Source: Coix lacryma-jobi var. lacryma-jobi (taxonomy: Eukaryota > Streptophyta > Magnoliopsida > Poales > Poaceae). From it: a stretch of DNA of 64,000 nucleotides. Of this stretch, positions 12,413 to 23,959 are shown piece after piece. The stretch spans positions 93,904,177 to 93,968,176 of the forward strand of contig CM019827.1 of the NCBI GenBank assembly GCA_009763385.1, given 5' to 3'. A model generated the notes under the pieces. The model had not been told where the DNA came from. It searched no databases and saw only the letters and a program-made list of their open reading frames with translations. Both the position numbers and the translations under genes were made by a program. Within the stretch, counting starts at the first letter, position 1. Each line of letters opens with the position of its first letter.

Positions 12413-15400
12413 ATGGCGAGGTTGAAGCAAACCGCTCGCGCTGTTTCCCCTTCGGCCTCTAGCGAGGGGGTAACCTTTGACTTTGGGCTAAGCCGGGTTG
12501 CGAGCACGGATTTGGCGTTGTATGTCAAGAAAGGCTGGATTGAAGAGGGGAAAGCGAGGACTAGTGTCGGGGAGACTGTTCCGAAGCCAGAGGCGGGAGA
12601 AGTTGTTGTTTTCGAAGACTTCTTTTCGGCTGGCCTTCGCTTCCCAGTACTGCCGTTCGTGACGTCGGTCCTCCGAAGGTTCAACTTGAAGTTCCATCAG
12701 ATGACACCTTCGTGCTTTACGAAGATGTCTGTGTATGTGTGGGCATGCCGCTCGCAGGGCATTACTCCGCATGTCGAGGGTTTCGTGCGCACACACCGAG
12801 TGCACATGCAGCCTCGCAAAATTGACTTTGGCGAGGGAGATGCCCGGCTTGGGCAATTTGGAGTGTATACATTCTGCTATCGCGTTGGGTCGGAGCTGCC
12901 GGTGCAGGCACAAAAGAATAAGTGGTCCGGAGGATGGCAGGAGTTTTGGTTCTATTACAAGCTGGATGATGCAGCGGATCTTTGCGCAGAGCTTCCTCTT
13001 CTTGGGGAGGTTAGTGCCAAAGCGAAGATGGACGCCGAGGCACACGCGTCCGTGGATTGCTTGAGGGTGGTGGCACGTTCGCAATGTGCCCGAGATTTGG
13101 TGGAGGAATATTGCTGTGCTAGGATTTGGCCTCTTAATAGTAAGCAGGTATGGTTTGCTGTTGAGGAAGACGCCAAGTACCAGGCTAGGGGTTTGAAAAA
13201 ACCGAAGGTTGATTTGGATAAAGCTTGGGAGAAGCTGTTGCGGAAGTTTCCCAGTCGGGGGGAAGGAGTCGAAGCTATATACAAGCGAGTGCAAGGGTGG
13301 ACGGAGGAGCTTGTTGGCAAATTATCGACGTCGGAGACGAAGGCTATCCATAGCTCGATAGGCAGCGGGGGCCGAATCAACAGAATGTTCGATGGACTTG
13401 GGATTTGTTACAGCAATTGGCCGGCCCCTGCTAGCGAGGATGCGCCGAAAAAGAGGAAGCGAAGGGCTTCGGAAGAGAAGGAGCCTACATCACGGCCGAA
13501 ACGAGGCCGCGGTCGAGGACGCGGGGTCGGCGGCTTTCGTGCGAAGGCGCTGGCGACGAAGGTCGCGATTTCGACGAGTGCAGCAGGCACTTCTGCCTCC
13601 TCGGCTGTTGTTGCTTCTGGCCGAGGTGGTGGTAGGGCTGGTGGGCGAGTGCCTCGCGTTGGTGGGATTAGTGCCTTGATCCAGATCTCCGACGACGAAG
13701 GTGACGAAGAGGAGGGGATGGAGGAAGAGAAGGAGGAAGAGACGGAGGAAAGCTCGTCCGGCGATACTGGTGGTGCCTCTGGCGAAGGAGAAGATACCGA
13801 CGAGGAGGTGTCAATTGATGAGCCTCAGGAAAAAGGAGCAGTCTCACCCGGGACCAGAGCTATAGCTTCCCGGAGTATATATGAGATCATTCAAAGGCTT
13901 GAACCAGATAGCACTCGCCGAGCGGTCCCCGAATTTGCTGGGTCGCATTTGTGGATCGAGGGTCTGGAATTCACCGGTGAGCTTGAGACTGACCGCACGC
14001 CTGGGAAAAGAGCGTACGACGACGCTAGTCGATCAAGTACGTCTACCTTATTTTGCTGAGAGGCTTGGGGTCAGGGACCCGGCAACGGAATTATTCACGA
14101 GCCCTGACCTTCGAGACTGCCACCTGCAATGTGGCCCAGAGGAGAGACGTTTTTTGGGTCGCATCTTCGATCGTATATGCGTGCCGGAGGCCGAAATTCG
14201 TCTGGCTAGCCAACCTGTTGGAGACACCTTCGACGACATGGGCGTCAAGCTAGCGGAGCTGATGCTTATGAACCGAGCGGCCCGGCGAAGGGTTGGGTCC
14301 GATGTGGAGTATATGAGGGAACAAATAGCTGAGCTCGAGAAGGAGAATGGCAAACTCGCCCAAAGTTTGGAAAATAAGGAAAAAGAGTTGAAAAATGCTT
14401 CGGAGAAGGTCACCAAGTCTCGAGATGAAGCAGTTGCGCTGGCCAAACGTAACGCTGAGCTGATTGCGGCTGGCAAGAAGAAAGACGAAGCTCTTGAAGC
14501 GGCCGAGGGCCGAATGACTGGTTTGACAGAGTCATGGCGTGCGAGCATGGAGAGAATCAAACAGAAAATTGACCGCTGCTTGACCGAAGCCGGCGGCTCT
14601 GCTGGGGAGCCTTTGCCCGCTGATGATCCTGGAGCCTTTGAAGGATGGCTCGGGGGTGAGCTCGATGTTTTTAGCTCTCTTGTAGAGAATGCCGCAGACT
14701 TCGGCTGTTATGCCGGAGCCCTGGCGATGGCTAGCACTTTCCGCCAGGCCGGCTGTGAGCACCTTCGGAAAATCAAGAGGCCGAACCACGTGTTCCCGTC
14801 GGTGGAAGATGTGCGCCAGATGAAGGCCGATGATACCGAAGTCCGGAACTGCACAATGCGTTTGCTTCGCAAGTTTTGGGTTTCGGGCGGAGGTCGAGTC
14901 CTAGCTTTCGAGGAGGCTGCAGAGGCCACACGCCAGGTTGGTAATAATATTTTTTCTTGAGAGGGTTATTTTTGTCTTTGTCTTTGATTTTGTTCAAGGG
15001 GGAGTGAATGCGGGTACAGGTTTGTTACAATTTTGGTTTGGTGGTTTGTAGGCTCAGAAAGACGTGATGCCCTCGCCACCAACAATCGTCGAAGCGGGGG
15101 GCAGCTCGGGAATTGTCCCCGAAAGTAGCACCGCGGGGGCCTCGCTTGCGGAGATTGAAGCGATACTCGAGGAGGATCCGTGCGCTGGGGAGGCTGCCCC
15201 CGAAGAGGCGGCGACGGAACAAGGGTCCGCCGCCACCGTCGAAGCTGCTGAGAAGTCGACAAAAGAGAAAACGCCTGCTGAGACTTCGGGCGCCGCCATT
15301 GACGAAGGTTCCGGGGGCAACGACCGGGAGGGTACGGCCGACGGACAAGGAGAAACTGGTCAGGTGTGAAAACTTAGAGTTGACGGTGCGAAGTGGTTAT

Positions 15401-16002
15401 TTTGCGCACATTTTGCGGTTGTAAAGACTTGATGTGTCTGAAACACTTTGTGTGTTTGTTAAAAACTGTAGGTTCCTGATGGAACCATGCTAGAAGTGTT
15501 TGACGTGACGCCGTTGTTGCTTAACTATCAAGATATCTTTATGACGGGCGAGTCGTGGGCACGTGCTAAACTTAAGCACCCCTCGCTATCCTTTGAACGT
15601 TTCTGGTGGTCGAAGGTCCGCAGGTACGATCTAAAAAACAAAAGGGCGAGCCGATTTTGGCGTGAAGCGGACTATACCGATAGGCAAGCAACACGTTTTT
15701 TGTTTGGTTCATCATCGACCTCGCCAGCTGGCCTCGACGATGACATTGACGAGAACACAGCTTTGGACTACCTGTTTGGGCAGAGCACGCTTGACATCGG
15801 CTCAGATGGAGCACTCGTGGTTCCGAAGGAGGAGCCTTCGGAGGTTAGTGAGAATAGACATAGGTACATGTATAGGGCGAGGGTTTTGCCTGGGGAGCTA
15901 CTGATCGTTCCGGCAGCTCCTTTGTTGTGGGGGCCCCTGGTTCCCGTAGAAGGGGAGCCTAGCGAAGGCTTGGATGATTTGATATTGATTGATGACGAGT
16001 AG
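12413..16002 (+). CDS. Antisense spliced ORF of the Tat element, 'putative gypsy type transposon' domain family
   Basis: Starts MARLKQTARAVS at 12413. An in-frame upstream ATG exists at 12308, but it would lie at or near the expected transcript start. Exons: 12413-14936, 15052-15363 and 15472-16002. Introns 14937-15051 and 15364-15471 have GT-AG ends and keep phase 0. The N-terminal 300 residues resemble the plant family annotated as putative gypsy-type transposon domain (Transposase_28-like): FPVLPFVTSVLRRFNL, then GWQEFWFYY. A basic stretch (KKRKRR, RGRGRGRG) and an acidic run follow. A coiled coil lies at about 14300-14560, and the last exon is acidic, ending LIDDE. One frameshift near 14020-14035 moves the reading frame by one, so this copy is broken unless the sequence has an error there. 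Function is unknown. The gene is transcribed opposite to pol from its own TATA box and may interact with the sense RNA (inference). Confidence 0.7.
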
Positions 16003-16174
16003 GATTCTGTAACTTTTATGATTTGGTGATTTCTTCCTGCTTCTGGGGCTCTGATGTTGTATTGTGATGTTCAAAGTGAAACAGGTTGTGAAACTTTCCG
16101 GAATATATGTTGTTTAAACGGTATTGAAGTAACGGCCGAGGTTGAGGTAATCCCATGTAAGCCCACCTTCTTTT

Positions 16175-16765
16175 AGCGAGGCTCGCGTTTTATTTATTAC
16201 GCTGGATTGCGAAAAACAGCGACGCCCCCCGCTAACTTTTTAGCGAGGCTCGCGTTTTATTATTACGCTGGATTGCGAAAAAACAGCGACGCCCCCCGCT
16301 AACTTTTTAGCGAGGCTCGCGTTTTATTATTACGCTGGATTGCGAAAAACAGCGACGCCCCCCACTAACTTTTTAGCGAGGCTCGCGTTTTATTATTACG
16401 CTGGATTGCGAAAAAACAGCGACGCCCCCCACTAACTTTTTAGCGAGGCTCACGTTTTATTATTACGCTGGATTGCGAAAAGACAGCGACGCCCCCCGCT
16501 AACTTTTTAGGGATTGCGAAAAACAGCGACGCCCCCCACTAACTTTTTAGCGAGGCTCGCGTTTTATTATTACGCTGGATTGCGAAAAAACAGCGACGCC
16601 CCCCGCTAACTTTTTAGCGAGGCTCGCGTTTTATTATTACGCTGGATTGCGAAAAAACAGCGACGCCCCCCGCTAACTTTTTAGCGAGGCTCGCGTTTTA
16701 TTATTACGCTGGATTACGAAAAAACAACGACGCCCCCCACTAACTTTTTAGCGAGGCTCGCGTTT
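16175..16765. repeat. Tandem array of 66-67 bp units
   Basis: About eight full units begin AGCGAGGCTCGCG and contain TTATTACGCTGGATTGCGAA and ACAGCGACGCCCCCC. Starts are at 16175, 16242, 16309, 16375, 16442, 16509, 16549, 16616, 16683 and 16750. The unit at 16509 is cut to 40 bp. Copies differ at few bases. It lies just past the end of the antisense gene, in the untranslated region between the antisense gene and pol. Confidence 0.95.
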
Positions 16766-17314
16766 GGCCGGATCTTCAGCCCGAAGATGATTTTTACAAT
16801 TCGAAAAACTGAGTCGTTCCTAGATACATTTGCGGTATTGCACGTATTGCTGTTCAGTTACATGCGTGGGAAGGCTCGCCTTCCGTTTTTTTGCTTGGCA
16901 ACAGGGGCCTGTCCGAAGATATTGTGGCCTACAGTTACCGGGTTGGTGATGACAGATGGGCGCGATGCTGATGACACAGTCATCAAAGCAGAGGTGAAGT
17001 TCCTGGTGCTTCCTATTCGCATTGTACAACGTTGTTTGCTCTGGAAAGTAGTATTTTTGGGGGGCTCATAGTTTTTTTGAATATGTAGATGAGGGGTTGC
17101 GTCTTAGTGCCTCTTTTATAGCACCCTGTGCCGGATATAGGACACCTTCATTTACTATGCGCCTGCTGTACTCGTGATTGCATAGTAAATGGAAGTTAGG
17201 TGCGGTATTTAGTGCGCTTTGGCAAGTACTGGGATTTATTGGGGCATTTAAGAGCGCTCGCTCGGGGCTGGCTTAAAGGACTCGGGCGAGGGTAGGGGTG
17301 AAGCTTAGTTTGAT
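16766..17314. other. Non-coding spacer between the two arrays of the Tat element
   Basis: No conserved coding segment is recognised. Short open frames here have no protein character. The segment separates the 67 bp and 89 bp arrays. Confidence 0.5.
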
Positions 17315-17937
17315 GCGAGCCCCTGGCGTGCTTTGGCGAGGGTACTCGGCTTTTTGGACTTCGCGCCTCCCCCTATCTTGGGTGGAGGTGATGTTTGCTT
17401 TTTGTTGCGAGCCCCTGGCGTGCTGTACGAGGGTACTCGACTTTTTGGACTTCGCGCCTCCCCCTATCTTGGGTGGAGGTAAAGTTTGCTTTTGCGAGCC
17501 CCTAACATGCTTTTGCGAGGGTGCTCGACTTTTTGGACTTCGCGCCTCCCCCTATTTTGGGTGGAGGTGAAGTTTGTTTTTTTGCGAGCCCCTGGCGTGC
17601 TTTTGCGAGGGTACTCGACTTTTGGGACTTCGCGCCTCCCCCTATCTTGGGTGGAGGTGAAGTTTGCTTTTTGCGAGCCCCTGGCATGCTTTTGCGAGGG
17701 TGCTCGACTTTTTGGACTTCACGCCTCCCCTATTTTGGGTGGAGGTGAAGTTTGCTTTTTGCGAGCCCCTGGCGTGCTTTTGCGAGGGTACTCGACTTTT
17801 GGGACTTCGCGCCTCCCCCTATCTTGGGTGGAGGTGAAGTTTGCTTTTTGCGAGCCCCTGACGTGCTTTTGCGAGGGTACTCGACTTTTGGGACTTCGCT
17901 CCTCCCCCTATCTTGGGTGAAGGTGAAGTTTGCTTTT
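17315..17937. repeat. Tandem array of 87-92 bp units
   Basis: Seven units begin GCGAGCCCCTGGCG and contain GAGGGTACTCGACTTTTGG and CGCCTCCCCCTATCTTGGG. Starts are at 17315, 17407, 17494, 17584, 17673, 17761 and 17850. Open frames across it on both strands are repeat by-products. It is the second array in the 3' region of the element. Confidence 0.95.
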
Positions 17938-18225
17938 TAAAAATGTTTGTTTTTGAAAGCAATCTTAGAAAGGGGTGCATCGATTGTAGCACTTCTTTGA
18001 AGGAGTGCTTTTTCGATGCTATCTAGTAGACTAAGAAATTTGGACTCTTATTTTTGTGGGGGATTCTATCCTATAATAATATTATGGATGCTGCCTCGTT
18101 AAAAAACCTTACGCCCCTTCGTAAGGAAAAAGAGTGCAGCTCCTTTTGTTTTGTTACAAAGGAGTGAAACAGAAACAAAACAGAAATAAGAAGATTACAT
18201 AATGCGAGGGCTCGCTAAGGCTCCG

Positions 18226-21200
18226 CTATGGGTAGAATTTGCGAAGGTCGTCAACGTTCCAAGTGTGCGGCAGAATGTTTCCTTTGCTGTCGGAGAGGTG
18301 AAAAGAACCAGGACGATTGCTTTCCACAATCAGATATGGGCCTGTCCACTTAGGCTGAAATTTGCCTGCCATGCTGGCGTTTTGTTTTCTGATGAGGACG
18401 AGGTCACCTTTTTGCAACTCTTTGATTCTAACCTTTCAGTCCCTCCATTTTTTTGTTTCTTCTTGGTATTTGCGAAGGTTGTGTACTGCGTTGCATCTTG
18501 TTTCCTCGAGTAGGTCTTTGTCAAGCAGCTGAGCTTGCTCATCAGCTGCGAGGGTTGTTCTGAGGGAACCATATTTTAACTCCTCTGGAAGTACCGCTTC
18601 TTCGCCGAATAAGAGCTTGAAGGGAGTGGATTTGGTGGCTCTGCATTCGGAGGTGTTATGAGACCAAGTGACCGAAGGTAGCTCATCTGCCCATTTACCC
18701 TTAGGCCTTCCCTGCAACTTCTTCGATATTGCTTGGAAAATTGTGGCATTGGCTCTCTCGACCAAACCATTGGATTGCGGGTGTCGGACTGAAGCGAAGC
18801 ATAGTATTGTTCCAATTTGTGCACAAAATTCTTTGAAGACTTCGCAGTCGAACTGAGTGCCATTGTCGACGGTTAGATGCCGAGGAACTCCAAACTGGCA
18901 GACTATTTGTTGCCAGAAAAACTTTTTTACTGCGAGGGATGTAATGGAGGACAATGGTTTCGTTTCGATCCATTTTGTGAAGTATTCCACAGCCACTACT
19001 GCATAGCGAAGGTTCCCTGGAGCCGTCGGTAGTGGGCCTACGAGGTCCATCGCCCACCTTTGCAATGGCCAGGTTGGGCGTATGAGAGTAGTGAGTGCCC
19101 CTGGGGCGTTTTGGTTTTTTGCCGTGAGCTGACAACCCTCGCAATGCTTCACGATGGTTTCTGCGTCTCTTAGTGCCGTTGGCCAATAGAACCCCTGCCT
19201 AAATGACTTTCCGACTAGAGCTCTTGGGCCGTTGTGGGAGCCACATATGCCTTCATGGATTAACTTGAGGATGTCAATGCCTTCGGACTGCGAGACACAT
19301 TTTAGCCATGGCGAGGTCACCGAAGCTTTATACAAGGTGTTGTCAACAACCTTGTACCCTCGCACTCTTTGCTTCAGTCTGTTTTCTTCTTCTCTGCTGA
19401 CTGGTTCATGAAGCCCTTTGATGTAAGCCATGATAGGTGCCCTCCAGTCTTCACATTGAACTGTATTGACCAGCTTGATGCTGATTTCTGAAGCTTCGAA
19501 AGCTGACCGGGTGGCAACCTCATAGAACACATCCGGTGGGAGCTGTAGCTGTTGCGCGGCTGCTTTAGCTAGGCAGTCTGCTTCGCTATTTTCGATCCTT
19601 GAAATTGCCTTTACCGTTATGCCAAGGAAGAAAGACTCTAACCTTCGGATGTGCTGAAAGTACTTTTGCAGCTCCGGGTCTTTTGCTTTGTAATTCTTCT
19701 CAATATGCCCCGCAATGACTTGCGAGTCTGTGTTGATGAGAGCCCTTCGGACTGACAAAGAGCGTAGCTTTGAGAGTGCCAGGATCACTGCCTCGTATTC
19801 AGCGGAGTTGTTTGTGCATTTGAAATCAAGTCTGCGAGCATATCTCAGCTTCGACCCTAAGGGCGAGATCAAGATGGCCAAAGCACCAGCTCCAGTTGCC
19901 CCCCAGGCTCCGTCAACAAAAACGATCCAGTACTGGTCATGTTGTGGCTCGCCACTGCGAGGGTCGGGTGTCCATTCGGCTATGAAATCAGCCAGTGCCT
20001 GCGATTTGATTGCTGTCCTGCTGATGAAGGTTACAGCGTAGCTGTTGAGTTCGACCACCCATTTGGCTATCCTTCCAACCGCCTCATTATTTTTGAAAAT
20101 GTTTTCGAGGGGGTAAGACGAAGGTACAAGAATCTCGTGTGCCTGGAAGTAGTGCTTGAGCTTCCTCGATGCCATGACGACGGCATATGCTATCTTTTCG
20201 AGCTCCGAGTAATTTCTCTTTGGGCCTTCGAGGGTTTCTGATACGTAGTAGACGAGGGCTTGTCTGGTCTTGTTGTTTTCGTTTACCTCCTTGATGAGAA
20301 CTGCGCTTGCTGCGTGAGGCGAAGCTGCGACATAGAGCAGTAGTAAGTCTCCCTTGCTTGGGCTGGTCAAAGCTGTCAAACTGGTCAAGTATTTTTTCAA
20401 ATCCTCAAAAGCCTCTTGCTGCCGAGGGCCCCAATTGAACGGGGCATTGCTTCTGAGTGTTTCAAAGAAAGGCAACCCTCGCTCTGCGGACCTTGAGATG
20501 AATCTGCTAAGCGCTGCTAGACGACCCGACAGACGTTGAGCTGCTTTCTTGGTAGACGGAGGTTCCATGTTCATGATAGCGTCAATCTTCTCGGGGTTAG
20601 CTTCGATGCCCCTGGCTGAGACGATGCAGCCTAGCAACTTACCCTCGCTCACCCCGAAGATGCATTTTTCTGGGTTGAGTTTCAATCCGGCTGATCGGAT
20701 CTTGCAGAATACTCTGGACAGGTCCGAAATGTGGTCCTCTTTTAATTCGCTCTGGATGACCAAGTCATCGACATAGGCAGATACAGCATGCTCATCTTTG
20801 AAGACCTCGGAGGTCATGCGAGCGAAGGTTGAGCCCGCGTTCTTTAGGCCTTCTGCCATTCTCCGGAAACAGAAAGTGCCCGAGGGTGTGATGAAGCTTG
20901 TTTTTTCCTCATCTTCCTCATTCATCCAAATCTGGTGGTAACCTGAAAAACAATCGAGGAGGGACAGCATCTGGCAGCCTGCCGCTCTGTCGACCAGAGT
21001 GCTTATGTTCGGTAGAGGAAAGTCATCCTTCGGATAGGCCTTGTTTAAGCAAGTGAAATCCACGCACATTCGCCATTTTTTGTTCTTCTTTTGGACGAGG
21101 ACAACGTTTGAGAGCCACGTTGGGTATTTGACTGGGCGGATGACGCCTGCGTCCAAAAGCCTTTTCACCTCAGCCTTCGCTGCCTCCTTTCTTTCTTCAG

Positions 21201-21911
21201 ACATCTTGCGAAGCTTTTGTTTTACTGGTCTGTAGCCTGGTTTGATGTTCAGGCTATGTTCTATCATTGATCTGTTTACACCTTTAAGATCCTCGGCGGA
21301 CCAGGCGAAGGTATCATAATTCTCCTTGAGGAATGTTACGAGATTGGCCTCTGACTGTGGGTCGAGGTTTGCTGAAATAAGCACCTTTTTCTCGGTGTTG
21401 CTCTCGAAGAGTTGGACTTGTTTAGTTTGCTCTTTTGAAGCGACCTTGACTCTGTCACCGCAAACTTCAGCTTCGTCTTTAGAATCGGAGGTTTGTTGCT
21501 TTGATAGGTTGTGGACATTGCGCTGGCCTGGCGTCACGTTGCCCTCGGCTGCCCGTGCGATGTCTTGGTCCCCGAACACTGCGACAACACCTTTTGGAGC
21601 GGGAAGCTTCATGCAGAGGTAAGCTGGGTGGATAACGGCATTAAATGTGTTTGTGACCCCTCGGCCAAAAATGGCATTGTAAGGATAGTACATGTCGACG
21701 ACATCGAAGGTTATGTGCTCAGTTCTGCAATTTACTTGATCGCCGAAGGTTACTGGTAAAGATATCTTGCCAATTGCCCGCACTTGCTGGCCGCCAAAAC
21801 CATATAGAGGGTTATCGGCAGGTTGTAGGAGGCTTCTATCAAGCTTCATATTATCGAAGGTTGAAGCGAACAAGATGTCAGCGGAACTTCCTGTGTCGAC
21901 CAGGATTTTTG
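18226..21911 (-). pseudogene. Tat-type Gypsy pol (PR-RT-RH-aRH-IN) with one stop and one frameshift
   Basis: Encodes the replication enzymes of the element. Protease core LVDTGSSADIL is at 21900-21870. Reverse transcriptase has DDFPLPNI and the catalytic YVDD near 20775-20764. RNase H has LLLYVAASPHAAS. The second, archaeal/plant-type RNase H has VFVDGAWG and NNSAEYEAV. Integrase has an HHCC finger (H-x-H in HEGICGSHNG, then CEGC), a DDE core including DNGTQF and ERAN, and a C-terminal module ending WNVDDLRKFYP. Two breaks are seen: an A5 run (complement of 21906-21910) just before the protease core shifts the frame from gag, and an in-frame TGA at 18438-18436 follows WRD, before the C-terminal 70 residues. 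Gag and pol would otherwise be one polyprotein. Confidence 0.93.
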
Positions 21912-23923
21912 GTGACAGTCCAGCCTGCGAGGTTAGTTTCGATCACCATGGCGTCGGTGTGAGGGTAATCTCTGAGTTTCATGTCGCTGGAATCGAAGGT
22001 TATGGGAACGTGAGACCAGCGGCCGAATCTGTGGGGGCCTTCGACAGCCACATGATGAACTCGTCTGGCATGCTCTTTTCTTTGCCGCTTATTGTCGTGG
22101 TCCTCGTTTGAACCTCCGGTGATAGCCAGAATCACGCCGAAGGTTGACGTTGGGTTGTTGACGGTAGTTTGGCTTTGGGTTTCAACTTTGACAGGTTGTG
22201 GCGCTGGTAAAGCGGGTATTGGAGGTGGAGGTGGTAGAGCGTTGGTAGCTTGGGGGGTGTTCGGGATTTGGTTCTGGGGAGTTGATGGGTATGTGACAGT
22301 GTATGGGGTGCTCTGGCGGTTTGGGATAGCTGTCGCTTGGTAGGAGGTTTGGCTGAAATGTGGGTGGTGAGAGTAAAAGGGTTGCTGTGAGGGTAGGCCG
22401 TAGTTTACGGGGGTGTAATGGAATGAAGTATTTGGAGAGTGGAAGGTTGGTTTTCTCGTGTGGTTGACGGTTTGATTGTCTGCTGAGGCAGCTTTCCTGG
22501 ACTCCTAGTACTCCTTTCCTCTGGCGAAGCATTCGCATTGCTTGGTGGTGTGACCCTTTCCGAGGCCACAGAAATGACAGTACATCTTCGCAGGGTCCCT
22601 TTGTTGGTTCCGCTGGTTTGGCGGGGGTGGTTGAACGAGGGGGGCTTGGTTGCTCGGAGGTTGAGCGTCGCGCCCCTAATTCTCATAGTGTGCTGCTTTG
22701 TTGATGGCACCAACATTGCTTTGTTCTAGGCGAGGGTTGCCTTCTTTTGATTGAGGCCTCGGCTGTGGCTTCTGTTGTGAGCGCCGAGCATCGGACTTTG
22801 CTCTGAAGTCAATATCTGCTCTGCAATATCGTTCCATTGTTTCATGTAACTCCTCAATTGACCTCGCTGGCTTTCTGGCAAATTTTGATGAGCATGGGCC
22901 TAGACGTAGACCACTGACGGCAGCGAGGATAACAGCTTCATCGGAAATGCCGGGGGTCCTTGCTCTGATTTGAATGAACCTTCGCCAATAATCTTGCAGT
23001 GGTTCACGCTCTTCTTGTTTGCAATTGAACAGCTCTATGGGGTTTGATGGGGCTGGCGTAATGCCTTTGAAGTTTGTGCAAAGCTTGTCTCGAAGGTTGG
23101 CCCAGGAATCCACCGTCCCAGGGCGAAGGTTACTGTACCAAGTCTGTGCAATGTCGCGCAGGATGATGACGAAAGACTTCGCCATTGTCGACTCGTCTCC
23201 TCCAGCTGCAGCAACTGCTGCCTCGTAGCTCATTATGAATTGACGAGGGTCGGAAAGCCCGTCATAGCGAGGTAGGTTTTGTGGGTTATAGCATGGGGGC
23301 CAGGGTTGAGTTTGGAGTATTTGGGAGAGGGGGGACTTTGGGTCATATGGCATTTGGTGCTGAGGTCTGCGCTGAATGCGAAGGTTTGGTTCTCTCTCTT
23401 CTGGGTATAGTTGGCGGTAGATGGGTTGTCTCATTGGGTGAGGTTCTTGGATTGGCGGTGGTGGGGGTGGTGGATGGCGAAGGTTATCTCGGTTTAGCCC
23501 ATGATCTCCCTCTTGCTGCGGGGGTATCTCCTCACCGTTCCAGCCTTCAGCTTCGGCCTCAGCCGTGGCAAGGGACTCCTCCAACTAACGAAGTTGCTCC
23601 CTGGCTTCGTCCGCCTTCTGCCTGATGGCGCGAAGTCGGTTGTGCCTCTCTAGCTGATCCAGGCGTCTCTTCTTCTCCTGCAGCTCAGCTTGCAAATTCT
23701 CAAGGGCCTCGAGGCCGAGCTCCTCTTCGTCGGCTCCGTCACCCTCCTCCGAAGCATGGGGGCGGGGTATTGTTCGGGCCTGAGGGATCGGGACCTCCAT
23801 GCCCGGGGTGTCTTCTTGTACCCCCGAGGGTTCAGGAATTTCCTCTGCTGGGGGAATCACCGCCGCTGTCTCCCTGGTTGGGCGAAGGTCCCTGGTGGTG
23901 TTTGCTCGCTTGTTTCCTGCCAT
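21912..23923 (-). pseudogene. Gypsy gag of the Grande-like element with three in-frame TAG codons
   Basis: Starts MAGNKRANTTRDL at 23923. A coiled-coil N-terminal part is followed by the retrotransposon gag core (FNCKQEEREPLQDYWRRF; ARTPGISDEA), then a CCHC-type knuckle CHFCGLGKGHTTKQC near 22580, then a Pro/Gln-rich region running to the protease. In one continuous frame there are TAG stops at 23587-23585, 22678-22676 and 22507-22505. All three sit where related proteins would accept Gln, so CAG to TAG changes are likely (inference). The structural protein is therefore not made full-length from this copy without readthrough. Confidence 0.88.
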
Positions 23924-23940
23924 TTCAAAATGCTTCGATC

Positions 23941-23958
23941 CCCACGGTCGGCGCCAAA
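23941..23958 (-). other. Candidate primer-binding site
   Basis: Directly after the 5' LTR on the minus strand, following one or two spacer bases, the sequence reads TTGGCGCCGACCGTGGGG. TGGCGCC starts are usual in Gypsy elements primed by a tRNA 3' end ending GGCGCCA. The exact tRNA is not settled here. Confidence 0.6.
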
Positions 23959-23959
23959 C

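Noticed and set aside
12322..13380. Long minus-strand open frames opposite the antisense gene
   Set aside because: The plus strand has the family-like protein, introns in phase and a TATA box; the minus frames are shadows.
16175..17937. CRISPR-like array
   Set aside because: Units are contiguous whole-unit tandem repeats with no unique spacers, and the context is a plant retrotransposon.
17298..17940. Leu/Ser/Phe-rich open frames over the 89 bp array
   Set aside because: They repeat with the array and have no independent coding support.
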